Assembly (NCBI GenBank): GCA_017506865.1 | Contig: JAFCMP010000152.1 | Location: 62,001 to 126,000 of the forward strand | From: Tribonema minus | Taxonomy: Eukaryota > Sar > Xanthophyceae > Tribonematales > Tribonemataceae | Reading direction: 5' to 3' | Length of the DNA: 64,000 bases | Shown here: piece by piece, positions 21,879 to 34,500 of the stretch | Layout: the number at the start of each line of letters is the position of its first letter | Numbering within the stretch: the stretch's first letter is position 1 | Position numbers and translations under genes: made by a program | The notes under the pieces: generated by a model | The model's input: the letters and a program-made list of their open reading frames with translations, nothing else | Told to the model about the DNA's origin: nothing | The model's database searches: none

Positions 21879-22571
21879 ATGGAGGCTCCCAAGGCCCCTG
21901 CGAGCCTCTCCATAGCCACAGCCACCGAGCCCGCCCCCGGGACCAACTGGAGGGAATGCCCCAACTGCTATGAGACCTACGACTACTCGAGGGACGGCGA
22001 CAAGGATAGGCTGCCGAGACTGCTCAACTGCGGGCACCTCGTCTGCTCCTCCTGCGCCGGAGAGCTGTGGCTGGACTGCGCCCTGTGCTGCCCCACCTGC
22101 CTGGAGATGTCTGCCTGCAACAGCGCGGAGGACCTGCCAGTCCCCGTGGCGTCCCCCGTAGGGTCCCCCACCGCTGCCTCCCTCTCCCCCCACAGTGCGA
22201 GGGCGCCCGTAGACGAGGGGGAGAGCTCGGGCACCCCCTCCTCCTCCCCCGGAGGCTCGCAGCAGAACAAGCTGTCCAGCTTTCTGAGCGCAGGGGGGGG
22301 AGGCTCGGGATCCAGCCCCCGAGCCGCGGATGCCTGCAGCGGCAGCACGGTGGCGGGCGTGGACGCGGTGGCGGCGGCGGCGAGCGCCGCGCACTCGCGC
22401 CAGCTCAAGTGCATCGTGGAGCAGTGCGCGGCGCGGCGCACCGCGGGCAAGTACTTCTGCGAGCACCACGCGGAAAAGGGGCGGCGCGTGACGTGGAAGA
22501 CGACGGAGCGGCTCGTGCAGCGCTACGAGGGGGTCTCGCACTACCGCCTCAACACGGGCGGCGTGGAGCAG
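21879..22571 (+). CDS. RING-finger exon (first exon of the fusion model)
   Basis: It starts at ATG 21879 and encodes 231 residues. Near the N-terminus [12 protein letters not shown] ... [17 protein letters not shown] ... CCPTC gives the C3HC4 spacing of a RING finger, the zinc fold of many ubiquitin E3 ligases. A Ser/Pro/Gly-rich linker follows, then a second Cys/His cluster ([21 protein letters not shown]) that may be another zinc site. It ends GGCGTGGAGCAG|GTGAGC, phase 0, with no stop. If it is a separate gene, its 3' exons were not found. Confidence 0.75.
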
Positions 22572-25500
22572 GTGAGCGCGGCAGCGGCATGGCGCAGCCG
22601 ATGCGTGCGCGTATTTTGTTCGTTTTTTGCTCGTACAAGAACTTTGACCCTGACCAAGGGCGGCGGCGGCGGCGCGGCGAAGCAGCGCAGCTGATGCGCG
22701 TGCGTGTTTTGCTTGATCTGTGTTTGTGTGGCAGCAGTGCGGCTCAGTGTAGCTGATGCGTGTGCATGTTGCAGTTTTGCCCGATATGTGTTTGTGCAGC
22801 GGCAGCGCGGCGCAGCAGCGCAGCTAATGCGTGTGCATGTGTTGTCCGATTCCTTGTTCGTACTAGAACTTCAACCCTGGCGGCGGCGGCGCGGCTCAGC
22901 AGCGCAGCAGCGTAGCTGATGAACGTGCATGTTTTGACCGATCTGTGTTTGTGCGGCGGCGGCGCGGCGCAGCAGCGCAGCTAATGCACGTGCATATTTT
23001 GCCCGATTCGTGCTTGTGTACCAGAACTTGAAACCTACCCGCAAGAAAGCACGTGCGCGCCGCTCACGGACACTTGGGCGGTTGGCTCTGGCTATGTCGT
23101 GGTCGGGTGCACCTCGCATGTAGGTTGCAGTCAGTTACGGCATATGTCACTGCTCGAGGGCACAGGCGGGCGGGCTTTAACGCTGCGGCACCATGCAGGC
23201 ATCCCTTGCACTTGCCCTTGCATTTAGTCATTGCGCCGTGGTTTACTTGATCTCAGTCGCCTCGTGTAGTGGGCAGCGAGCTCTGCATCCGGCGTCAGTG
23301 AGCAGGCTGTCTGATGGATTGTGCGTTGCGAAACGGGTGGACTGCATGCGCATTTCCTCAAAATGCGTGTGCTTCTGGCCGTGCACCGTATGCTGCATGC
23401 GCGCCGCCGTTGAAGTTTTCACTTTTTAACAGGTTAGGGGGGGTGTTGAAGTTGCCAAAAGCTGATCGCTGATTGCGCTCACTTCTGAACAGCACGCGCG
23501 GAAGGAAGGCGATAGGTGAAGGGCGGCGCACCTGCAGCTTCTTCAGAAAAAACACCTTCCTCAAGATTTGCCATCGCCTCTTCGCCGTGCTCGCGCATGC
23601 ATCATCGCTCAGCAGCGTGAAACAGTCATCGCGAACAGCAGCGCGTGCGCGACTGCAGCACGCATGTACGCTGTGGGCAGCTCCCCTGAGTCCGCCTATC
23701 GGCACCTGCGCGCCGCCTGCGCTGTCTGCGCTCGCGGTTCATGCGGAACGCGCCAGGCCCTCGCTGAGCAATGAGCATCGCGCGTTCGATGCGCGCAGCG
23801 CGAGCGCTCGCCTTGCCAAGCCCCCCCTTCGTGCCCCCCCGCACACGCATTCGCGTCACGGGGTACGACCGCATCTGTCGCCTGAGGTGGCACGCAGAAA
23901 AACCGCAACGAGCGAGCCCGCGCCTTCATTGCCGAATGCTCATGAAGTAGGAGTTGGATCGTATGCTGGTGGTCACGCACTGCGCTCGGTGTCAACAGCC
24001 CCCCCCCCCCCCCCCTGCTCATCTGAGCCCTAACCCTCGTTACCGCAGGGCGGGTTGTCGGCAGCCCCCCCCCCCCTGCCGCTCCCTCTAACACAAACTT
24101 CAACCCTCATTGCTGCAAACTTTTACCCTCACTACCGCACGGCGGGCGCCTCGCGGAGGAGCTCGGCCGCGAGCCGTCGCTCGACGCGCTGCACCCCGAG
24201 TGCCCTCTACGACACACTTCAACTCTCACTACCGCAAACTTCAACCCTAATTAACGCAGGGCAGGCGCCTCGCGGAGGAGCTCGGCCCGGAGCCGTCGCT
24301 CGACACGCTGCACCCCGTCAAGCTCGCGGAAGTGTTCCGTGTGCAGGAAAAGGTCGCCATGGGCGGCGCCATGTGGCTCATCGCCCCTTCTGGCGCAAAC
24401 TTCAACTCTCAATACCGCTAACACAAACTTCAACCCTTATTGCCGCAGGGCGGGCGCCTCGCGGAGGAGCTGGGCCCCGAGCCCTCGCTCGACACGCTGC
24501 ACCCCGTGAAGCTCGCGGAGGCGTTCCGTGCGCAGGAGAAGGTCGCCATGGGCGGCGCCATGTGGCTCATCGACCAGGGCATCCGCGCGCTCGCGCGCGA
24601 GCCCAACGTGCTGCGCCTAGACGCCCCCGTGCGCGTCGTCGGGGACCTTCACGGCCAGTTCTTCGATCTGCTGAGCATGGTGGAGATGTGCGGGCTGCCG
24701 CGCGAGGGGGAGCCCGGGGGGTTCCTGTTCCTGGGGGACTACGTGGACAGGTGCGTGTGCGCGCGCGTGCTTAGATCAAGTTTAAGTTTTGTTGGGGGGG
24801 GGGGGGGCGACCTGCACGGCCAGTTCTTCGGCCTGCTGAGCATGGTCTAGATGTGCGGGCTGCCGCGTGAGGGGGAGCCCGGGGGGTTCCTGTTCCTGGG
24901 GGACTACGTGGACTGGTGCGCGCGCGCGCGCGTAGTTCAAGTTGAAGTAGAGGGTGGGGTGGGGGGGGGGAAGGTGGTTGTGGTGCTTGAGCGACGGCTG
25001 GCGTGCTGTGCGGGCATAAGTTGAAGTGCACACTGTGAGGTGCGCACTTGCGCCTATCTGTAAATTCTAGTAATGTTGAGGACAGAGGGTGCGTCACCGA
25101 GCAGCCTGACCTGGTATACCTCCATGCTAGAGTGTGGAGACAATGAGCCACTGCCATTGCGGGACAGTGAAGACAGTGTTGGATTCACCGACGTGCATCT
25201 ACCAGGTGTGATGAGACAGTGCTCAGCAGCAAATGGTGTGGCAGCGCTCGGCAAAGTGTTTACGCAACAGCAGTCGCTGCTGTCACGTCTACAGCGTCCG
25301 TCTGGAGCACCTGCGGGCTGTGAGTCGTAGCCTGTCTTGGCATGTATGTTTAATGCGTAATGGATTACGCTCAGAAGGGGGGGGGGGAGGGGTGCACAGA
25401 GCATCATCTGGGGAAGATCTCAATGGCGAGCTCACGTGCGCTGCGCATACCCTACAGACCCTGCACGCACATCCTCACTGACGGAGATCAACGCGCGCTG

Positions 25501-28500
25501 CTTGCAGCGAAGCACGTTGCGTGTCCCGCCAGCGCTAACTCTAACCCTAAACCGAACCCTACAACGCCGCAGCTCGACGCGCTCCGGCCTCACAGAGTCA
25601 CGCTGACAGACGCGTGCCCGCTCGCACCGTGTCACGCGTCATTCGCTAGAGCACTGTCGACGCTCACTGGGCGCGCCGCTGCTCGTGGGCGACAGGCGCA
25701 TGCCCTATCCTCAACCTTAACCTCAATTTCTAAGCCCTAGCCTCAATCCTAAGCCCCAACCTCAATCCTAAGCAAAGCACAAATCCACCCCCCCACCCCC
25801 CTTACCGTGCATCCGCTCCGACCCTTACCCTGATCCTGAGCCCCCCCCCCCCCCGTCTTTCTCTCCCCGCAGGGGCGCGTACTCGTGCGAGGTCATGCTG
25901 TACCTGCTCTCGCTCAAGCTGGCGTACCCCAAGCACGTGCACCTGCTGCGCGGCAACCACGAGTGCCGCTCGCTCACGGGTCACTTCGGCTTCAAGGCGG
26001 AGTGCAAGGCCAAGTATGGACTGCCGGTGTACTACAGGTGAGCGCTGCTGCTCATAGTTGAAGTATCGTGTTGAAGTTTACTGTTGCGGGGCTTCAAGGC
26101 GGAGTGCAAGGCCAAGTACGGCCTGCCGGTGTACTACAGGTGAACGCTGCTGACAGGTGAAGGAGTATGTTGTGCTGTAGATGAGCGCTGCTGCCGCGCG
26201 CAAAGAGCGCTGCTTACAGTTGAAGTAATATGTTGAAGTACCTTGTTGCTTCAAGGCGCAGTGCAAGGCCAAGTAAGGCCTGCCGGTGTACTACAGGTGG
26301 GCCTCACAGTTGAAGTAACATGTTGAAGTTTTTTGTTGCGGGGCTTCAAGGCGGAGTGCAAGGCCAAGTACGGCCTGCCGGTGTACTACAGGTGAGCGCT
26401 GCTCTCACAGTTGAAGTACCATGTCGAGGTTTATTATTGTGGGGCTTCAAGGCGGAGTGCAAGGCCAAGTACGGCCTGCCGGTATACTACAGGTGAGCTC
26501 ACAGTTGAAGTAACATGTTGAAGTTTATTGCCAGTGTACTACAGGTGAGCGCTGCTGCTGCGCAAGTGCTGCTCACAGTTGAAGTAGCATGTTGAAGTGC
26601 TGGAGGGGGGTAAAACTGTCCACGTGCAATTACAAGAGTGCCTACTGACAGTTGACGTCATGTGTTGCAGTTTCTTGTGCAGTAGGGTGTGAACCTGTAC
26701 AGCCGCAATCATGTGCGCAGCGTGCAGGCATATGCCAGGTGCGGGACGGGAGATGATGTCACGAGCAGTATCACCCCCTCGCAGTCCCTGGCGCACCGCA
26801 AGTCCGGTCGGTGCTGTGCCGAGCAGGTGCTGAGCACTGCAGCGTAAACCGCCAGGCAGCACGCATAATCGCCTCATGCGTGTCAGCATGCAGCAGGAGC
26901 AACAACAGGGTCAGGGACAGGATTAGGGTTAACCCTAACCCTAACCACCCCTGAGCTTGCCATCTCCGCGCAACAGCGGCAGCAGCGCTCAGGCGGCCCC
27001 GCGCCGTGTCAGTGCGCTTCGCGTGCGGCTGCCGCTGTGCGCCGTGGCGTCGAGCGACGCTTGTTGCTAGGCACAACCAGATACGTCTTTGGGTCAATGC
27101 AATTGCCTCCAAGCAGTGACTGCCAAATCAGAGCATTTTCCTTGCGAGCGCAGCGGCCTCGCACTTGAGCCGTGACCTCGCAGCCCCGCGGAAATGTAAC
27201 TGCTGACTTCGCCCTCCGCCGCGGGCGCCGCGCCGCTTCAAGCAGTCCCGTGCGTGTCTCTCGTGAGGCAGCCTCTTGAATGAGCCATGCATTTCCAACT
27301 TCAATTTCTACCCTAACCCTACTCTCGTGCCAGGGTTCCTGCGCCTGCTGCCTGTTGTGACCCGACGCGACGGGCGACATCGGGCGCTACCTGTGCCAAT
27401 ACAGCAGCCGGTCGTCTGTTCTCTGACGACTCTACATACCTACTTCAACCTATGCTCCCTACTTTCAAACCCTAAATCTAACCCTACATCCTCACCCCAG
27501 GTTCCTGCGCCTGTTCGAGGAGCTCCCGCTGTGCGCCGTCGTCAGGAGCGACGCCGGGCGTTACCTCTGCGCGCACGGCGGCCTCTCACCTGAGCCGTGA
27601 TGACACTACCTACTTCAATGTCAACTTCAACCCTAACCTTACCCCCTCATCTTTAACACCGCAGGTTCCTGCGCCTGTTTGAAGAGCTCCCGCTGTGCGC
27701 CGTCGTCACGAGCGACATCGGCCGCTACCTCTGCTGATGCCCGCAGCCTGTCACCTGTGCCACGAACACTCCCCTATTTCTAACTTCAACCCTAACCGTA
27801 ACGCCTGATCCTCGCCCCAGGTTCCTGCGCCTGTTTGAGGAGCTCCCGCTGTGCGCCGTCGTCACGAGCGACGTCGGCCGCTACCTCTGCGCGCACGGCG
27901 GCCTCTCGCCCGACCTCGCCTCCATCGAGGAAGTCGACGCGCTGCAGCGGCGCGGCGAACCCCCCATGAGCGGCCCCCTGTGCGACCTGCTGTGGGCGGA
28001 CCCCGCAGACGATCCGGGGTGCTGTCCGCCGCCGGGGCGCATGACGACGGCGGAGCTCGGGGCGCTGCTCGGCGCGCAATTCGCGCCGAACCGGCTGCGC
28101 GGCTGCAGGTGAGGGCCATGCTTGGGGGGTTTTGTGTGTGTGAATAGGGGGGGGGGGGGGGTAGGTATCACATACTGCTGTGGGCGGACCCCGCGGACGA
28201 TCCCGGCTGCTGTCCGCCGCCGGGGCGCGTGTCGACGGCGGAGCTGGGGGCGCTGCTCGGCGCGCAATTTGCGCCGAATCGGCTGCGCGGCTGCAGGTGA
28301 GTTGAGGCGACCTTGTGGGGGGGGGGTGTATGCTGCGCAGCTGCAGGTGAGCGAGAGCAGCGATGTGGAAGTTGGGGGGTATGTAGGTATCACCTAATAC
28401 TGTGGGCAGACCCTGCGGACGACCCCGGCTGCTGTCCTCCGCCAAGACGGCGGAGCTCGGGGCGCTGCTCGGCGCGCAGTTTGCGCCAAACCGGCTGCGC

Positions 28501-31500
28501 GGCTGCAGGTGAGAGGGTGCGACGATGCTCGGGGTGAGTGTGTATGTTGGGGGGTATGTAGGTGCGGCGCGTGCTCTGGGGGGGTCGTGGGTCCCGTCTT
28601 GCATGCGCGTGCATCACAGCAGACACATTGCTCGCTGCTGCCGCAACAACGTACTGACTCTGCCCCCCCCCCCCCCTGCCCTTCCCCCCGCATGCCCCCC
28701 CCCCCCAACGCGCAGCGTGAGCTTCGGCTACGCGGCGGCGGTGGAGTTCCTGGAGCGCAACGACCTGCTGTGCCTCATCCGCGCGCACGCCGTGCAGGAG
28801 GGCGGCTACTACCGCCACTTCGAGGACGCGCACCAGCGCCACCACCAGCAGTGCTCCACAGCCGAGGCGGGCGGCGCAGCTGACGCGGCAGCAGCAGCGG
28901 AAGGGGAGGAGGCGGCGGCGGCGGCGCCGCCGCTGTCGGAGGCGGTGCTGCGGTCGCGCTCGCTGCCCGCAGTGATCACCGTGTTCAGCGCGCCCAACTA
29001 CTGCGGGCGCTACGGCAACAAGTGAGTGCCGCCGCGCGCGCTAACCGCCGCCGCCGCATCGCGTGCGTCCGTCGCACGATTTCAAGCGGAACGCTAACAT
29101 CGAACGCCTCTGTCCGGCAGCGCGCGAACGTGCCACCTCACATGCGTCGAAGCTGAGACTCCAAATCTCCACGCGCTAACCCCGGTTCCGCCCCCTCCCC
29201 CCTGGCGCACATGCAGCATCTCAGCACCTCGCGCATTGAAGCCGATACATAGCTCCACCGTCGCTAACGCCAGCTCCGCTGCCCCCCCCCCCCCCCCCCC
29301 CCCCCCCTTTGCCAGGGGCGCGATCCTCACCCTCGAGCGCGGCGCCGTGGAGCCCGTGGTGCGCCAGTATGATCGCATGCCAAACGTTGACATCGAACGC
29401 CTCTGTCGGCAGCGCGCAAAAACGCGCCACCTTGCACGTGTAGAAGCCAAGGTGCAATACCTCCGCATGCCCTAACACCCCCTTTCCCCCCCCCCCTTCC
29501 CCCTCCCCCTTGTCGCGCGCCAGGGGCGCGATCCTAACCCTCGAGCGCGGCGCCGTCGAACCCGCCGTTCGCCAGTACGACTGCGTCCCGTCCCCCGCGC
29601 CAAAGGCCGGCGCCGACGCCGCCGGCTCCGACATCCTCCTCACCGCGCTCATCGAGGCGTGCCCCTACATGCCGTCCACGTTCCGCGACTTTGTGCTCAC
29701 GGCCGTGCGCATGGGGCCCGCGCAGCAGCCGCTCGGCGCCAAGAGCGAGGCGGCGGCGGCGGCGGCGGAGGCGTGCCACGCGAACCGCGGCGCCGTCGCG
29801 GAGCGCCGCCGCGCGCTGCAGGAGCGCGTCGCGCGCGCGGAGACGCGCGGCGCCGCCGCCGCCGCGGGCACGTTCCCCGCGGCCGTGGGTGAGTCGCCGC
29901 TTGCGCTTCGCTGTTGCTTTTTTGAAAATTGAAGTTGCGGAGCGCTGCTGCCGCGCGCTGCAGGAGCGCGTCGCGCGCGCGGAGACGCGCGGCGCTTCCG
30001 CCGCGGGCACGTTTCCCGCGGCCGTGGGTGAGTCGTTGCTTGAACTGTGCCGCTCGAACGTGAAAATTCGCAAGCATTGTTGCGCGCCGCAGGAGCGTGT
30101 CGCGCACGCGGAGACGCGCAGCGGGCACGTTCCCCGCGGCCGTGGGTGAGTCGCCGCTTGCGCTTGCTTTTGAAGTTGCCGTTTGAGGTGGTGGAGCGCT
30201 GCCGTGCGCTGCAGGAGCGCGTCTCACACTCGGAAAAAGCGCAGTAGCGAAGCCACAGGTACATACCCCTGCGGCAGTGTCAGATGAGGCGCCGCTGGCG
30301 CTGGTGGAGTGCCAGCGCTGCCGCCTCAAGGTTGTGCTTGCGCCGAGAACGCTTTGGGCAAGCGGCTGCTGCGGAGGAGTGGAAAGAAACGTGATTTGCG
30401 GCGACCTCTGGAAGCACGGCATTGGAAGAATTGCTTGCCAGGCGACACGCGCTCACCTGCTGCACGCTGCTGCTGCGCGTTCCGCATCGCAGGCGCCGCC
30501 GGCGCGGGCGACGGCAGCGGCGCCATGACGACGCACGCGCTGTATCAGACCATGGCTGCGAACGACAGGATCAATGAGAGGCACCCCGAGGCGCTGTTCG
30601 AGGGCGCAGAGCCAAAGAAGCTCAACCGTAATGGCAGCATGGTGAGTCACACTTGAAGTTCTGCCGTATGGTGAGTCACACTTGTCGCTTTGCTGTGCAA
30701 GGGCGTGGAGCCCAAGAAGCTCAACCGCAACGGCAGCATGGTGACTCACACTTGAAGTGTTGATGTTTGAAGTGTCGCTGTTTGAGGGCGCGGAGCCCAC
30801 GAAGCACAACCGAAACGGCGACATGGCGGGTCGCACTTGAAGTGTCGCTGCCGTGCCGGCTGCACAGCGTGTGAGAGCGTGGTGCGGTGCATGATAGGCC
30901 CCGCAACTGACATGTCGCTGGCATGAACAGGGCATGGAAAATTGATGGTTGAACGGCGCGCGATAGGCGGCACTTTTAGGGCCAGGGTTTGGGTCAGCGT
31001 TCACTGGGCTGCAATGAGGCACGCCGCCGCTGCCCAGCAAATCTGACAACAGGTGCGACGATTGAATCAACAGATGCGGGGGCGAGTTGCGCGGCAGGCC
31101 GCGCCAACTGCCGTTTGCTGCAAACCATCACATGGACGACGCCAGAGTGATGTCTCGCAGTGGAACGATGCCGGCAATGCTCTACGGGCGCTGCGGCGTC
31201 GTGCGTGGAGCATTGCCAGCATCCTTTCACCGGCATTGTGATTTTGCTGACTCCTAAGTAGGTACGCACCTGCCTCTGTACGTGCTGCTGGCGCTCAAGC
31301 ACACCCATCGTCAGGAGCAAGCTGACCGATGCCGCATCTACACACCATCTCCCCCCCCCCACCCCCCACCCCCCCAACAGCACGAGCTCCAGCGCAAGCT
31401 CAGCAACGTGCAGGCCATCACGCGGCGCTTCGAGCAGCAGCAGGAGGAGGGCGGCAGCAGCGGCGCCAAGCCCGACGCGACGCCCGCGAGCCCCGCCACT

Positions 31501-34500
31501 GCCACCGCTGCGGAGCGCCCCCCCGCGTCACGTTCGGCGCTGCGACGTCATCGCCAGGCTCGCGGGGGCCGGGGCGCCCAGCGCACTCTGTCCCCGGACG
31601 AGCGACGCGCATGTTCTTCACCAGCGGCGGCATCCCCGGCGGCGGCGGCGGCGGCAGCGGCGGCAGCGGCAGCGGCAGCACCGCCGCGCCGCCGGCGGCG
31701 CCGCCGTCGCCGACGGACGAGCCGGCGCAGTCCAAGGAGGAGAAGGGGGGGTGCGCGGAGGTGCCGCCGACGCCGCCGCTGTCGCCGCTGCCGCAGCCGC
31801 CGGAGGAGGTGGCGGCGGCGGCGGCGGCGGCGGCAGCGGCGCCGCCGCCGCCCGCGCAGGAGTCCACCGCCGCTGCGGCAGCTGTGGCTGTGGCGGCAGC
31901 GCTGACGCTGCAGCAGCTGGAGTGCAGCGACGAGGGCGCGGTGGCGGCGGCGGCGGCGGCGGTGCTGCGCGGCGGGGCGTCCTCCGAGGCGGTGGCAGCG
32001 GGCGGCGGCGGCGGCGGCGGCGCACGCGGCCACTCGCGCACGTACACGCCGCTCGAGGCGTGCAGTCACAACAAGAAGTACGTGGCGAGCATGCAGAAGA
32101 GCAACAACGCGGCCAAGGCGACGCGCTCTGCGCTGTTCAGCGTGCTGCCGCCGGCGCTGTCGCCGACGATGAGCGCCGCCGCCGCCGCCGCCGCGAGCGA
32201 GAACCGCAAGTCGCTCGCGCACAACTGGCGGCAGCGGCAGGCGGGCGCGGAGGCGGCGCTGTCATCGTCGCAGGTGCGCGTCGCTGCTTGGCGCATGCAG
32301 CCGTGTTCTGAATGTATGTGTTTGAAATTAGCAGTTCCGCAGGCGCCACTGATTGGCGCATGCAGCAGGGGTCTGAACGCACGTGCTTCAATTCAGCAGT
32401 TGTGCATTCGCTTTGGGACGTGTCCATAGAATGGAGCCGATCGCTGCGCGCAACTGGCGGCGCACACAACGTGCATGCGCGGCAGCGGCGCTAGCATGGA
32501 TGCCTGCGCAGGCGCCTTCGCGCGTCTGCTGCGCGATGCACTGCAAGAGCACTCAGCAGCCAGAGTTGATTTCTTCGAGTCAAGGACGTGCGGCAGTGCT
32601 TCACGTAGCTTGTCGCTCACATGAGCAGCAGCGCTGTGCCTGCGCCAGCGACGGCAAGAAGCCTGCTGAAGGCTATGAAGACTCAGAGTCAGAGTCATTC
32701 ATTGCGTGACTCTGAGTATCTTGAGGCGTCAAAGCCCTCTGCAATGGCCCTTACACAAGGTGTTGCAAACAGGACCATGGCGCCTCTCTCTGACGTATCT
32801 TGGTCCCCTCAATTCCCGCGTCAATGCTCCCCTTGCACGTGACATGGCAATCAGCCCATTTTCCCTCTGCACTGCCCCCCCTGCACGTAATACCGCAATG
32901 AGCTCAGTTCCCCCTGCAACGCCCCCCCCCTACACGTAGCACCGCAATGAACTCATTTCGCTCTGCAACGCCCCCCCCTGAACGTAGTACCGCAATGCGC
33001 TCAGTCCCCTCTTTAACGCCCCCCCGTGAACGTAATACCGCAATGAGCTCAATTCCCCCTGCAACGCCCCCCCTACACGTAGCACCGCAATGAACTCATT
33101 TCGCTCTGCAACGCCCCCCCCTGAACGTAGTACCGCAATGCGCTCAGTCCCCTCTCTAACGCCCCCTCCACATACACGTTATATTGCCAAACAGGACGGT
33201 GGGACGCCGGATGCGCAGCAGCACGAGCGCCACCACTCCGATGGCACGCCTCAGCAGCAGCAGGAGCAGCCCGTTTCTCTCTGCACCCCCCCCCCCTGCA
33301 TGTCATACCGCAATCCCCTCAATTCCCTCTCTAACGCCCCCCCCTACACACACTTGATATTGCCAAACAGGACGATGGGACGCCGGACGCGCAGCAGCAC
33401 GAGCGCCGCCACTCGGATGGCACGCCTCAGCAGCAGTCTGACGGGGGTGACGTCAGCAACAGCGGCCGCGGCGGCACGCGCCCCGAGAGGGAGGAGGACC
33501 TGTTCTCAGAGGTACGTGCATGTATGTGTGATAATGCGGTCATGGGGGTGCGGAGCACTGTGCATGCGGCGTATGTTGGTGTTTCTATGTACTCAGTAGG
33601 AAGTTCATATGCATACTAAAATGTACGTCATGGGTGCTGACCTGTATGCATGCAAAGTATGTAAAGTATATGTGCGTGTTCACAGTGGACCGTACCATAT
33701 GTACGTGCTCACAGACGGATGCTGGCATATGCATGTTGCAGATGTGTGCGTGTATGTTCGCAAGCGTCATCAGGCGTAAACATGTACGCATACGCTTTCT
33801 CACAGGCATCTACATGTGAAGCATGATTATGATGTACCTTGAAAGTGCCCAAGCAATGACAAGATGGGGCTTCGCACGCCAATAACGAACCACGCGGAGT
33901 CCCGTCATTCAACCTGATCACCATGTGTTCGATTGGCAGCCCGCGGCACCTGCTTCGACATCACAGTGCTGAACTTGAACAAAGCATGTTGAACTTCAAG
34001 AATGACTCTGCCTCTCTGTGTAGCATGGCGGTACCATGCCCTGCGCCCACTCTGCCGCTTCCGTTCCGGCATTGAGCACTTTGCTTCCGCCCACCATCGC
34101 GGTGCAATGAGCAAAGTCACTTGTTTGACGCAAGAAAATCTGATATTAATGCAATCCAAAAAGCCAAACGAACTTCAGGCTGTGATGTTTGTTTCCTGTG
34201 ATTTTAGATTTAGTCCAGCTCAAAGCCTCCAAGAAGTGGTGACAAACCAGAGAGCATCTGCGACTTACCAATGCTGAGCGTCAACCCTCTCTTGCGCCGC
34301 GCTGCCACTGCCGCCGCCGCAGAGGGAGATGCAGGGCCTGAAACTGCTGTTTGCGCTGATGGACTACAACGACACGCAGTACATCGACGCCGACGCGCTG
34401 CAGCAGTACGCCGGCGAGCACGACGACTTTGCGCAGGTGACGCTCCTTCTTGAAGTGTGAAGTTCAAACTGTTTCACAGGGGCACTACTTGCGTTGCTGT

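Noticed and set aside
24803-24930. Alternative phosphatase exon
   Set aside because: It has an in-frame TAG and lacks a good donor; best read as a decayed donor-side copy.
29316-29378. Used as the true ILTLERG exon
   Set aside because: It diverges after 60 bp and its continuation has no donor that restores the frame; the copy at 29524 runs on to the next exon in phase.
31418-32047. 209-codon ORF on the minus strand
   Set aside because: Antisense of the Ala/Gly/Pro linker exon; only low complexity.
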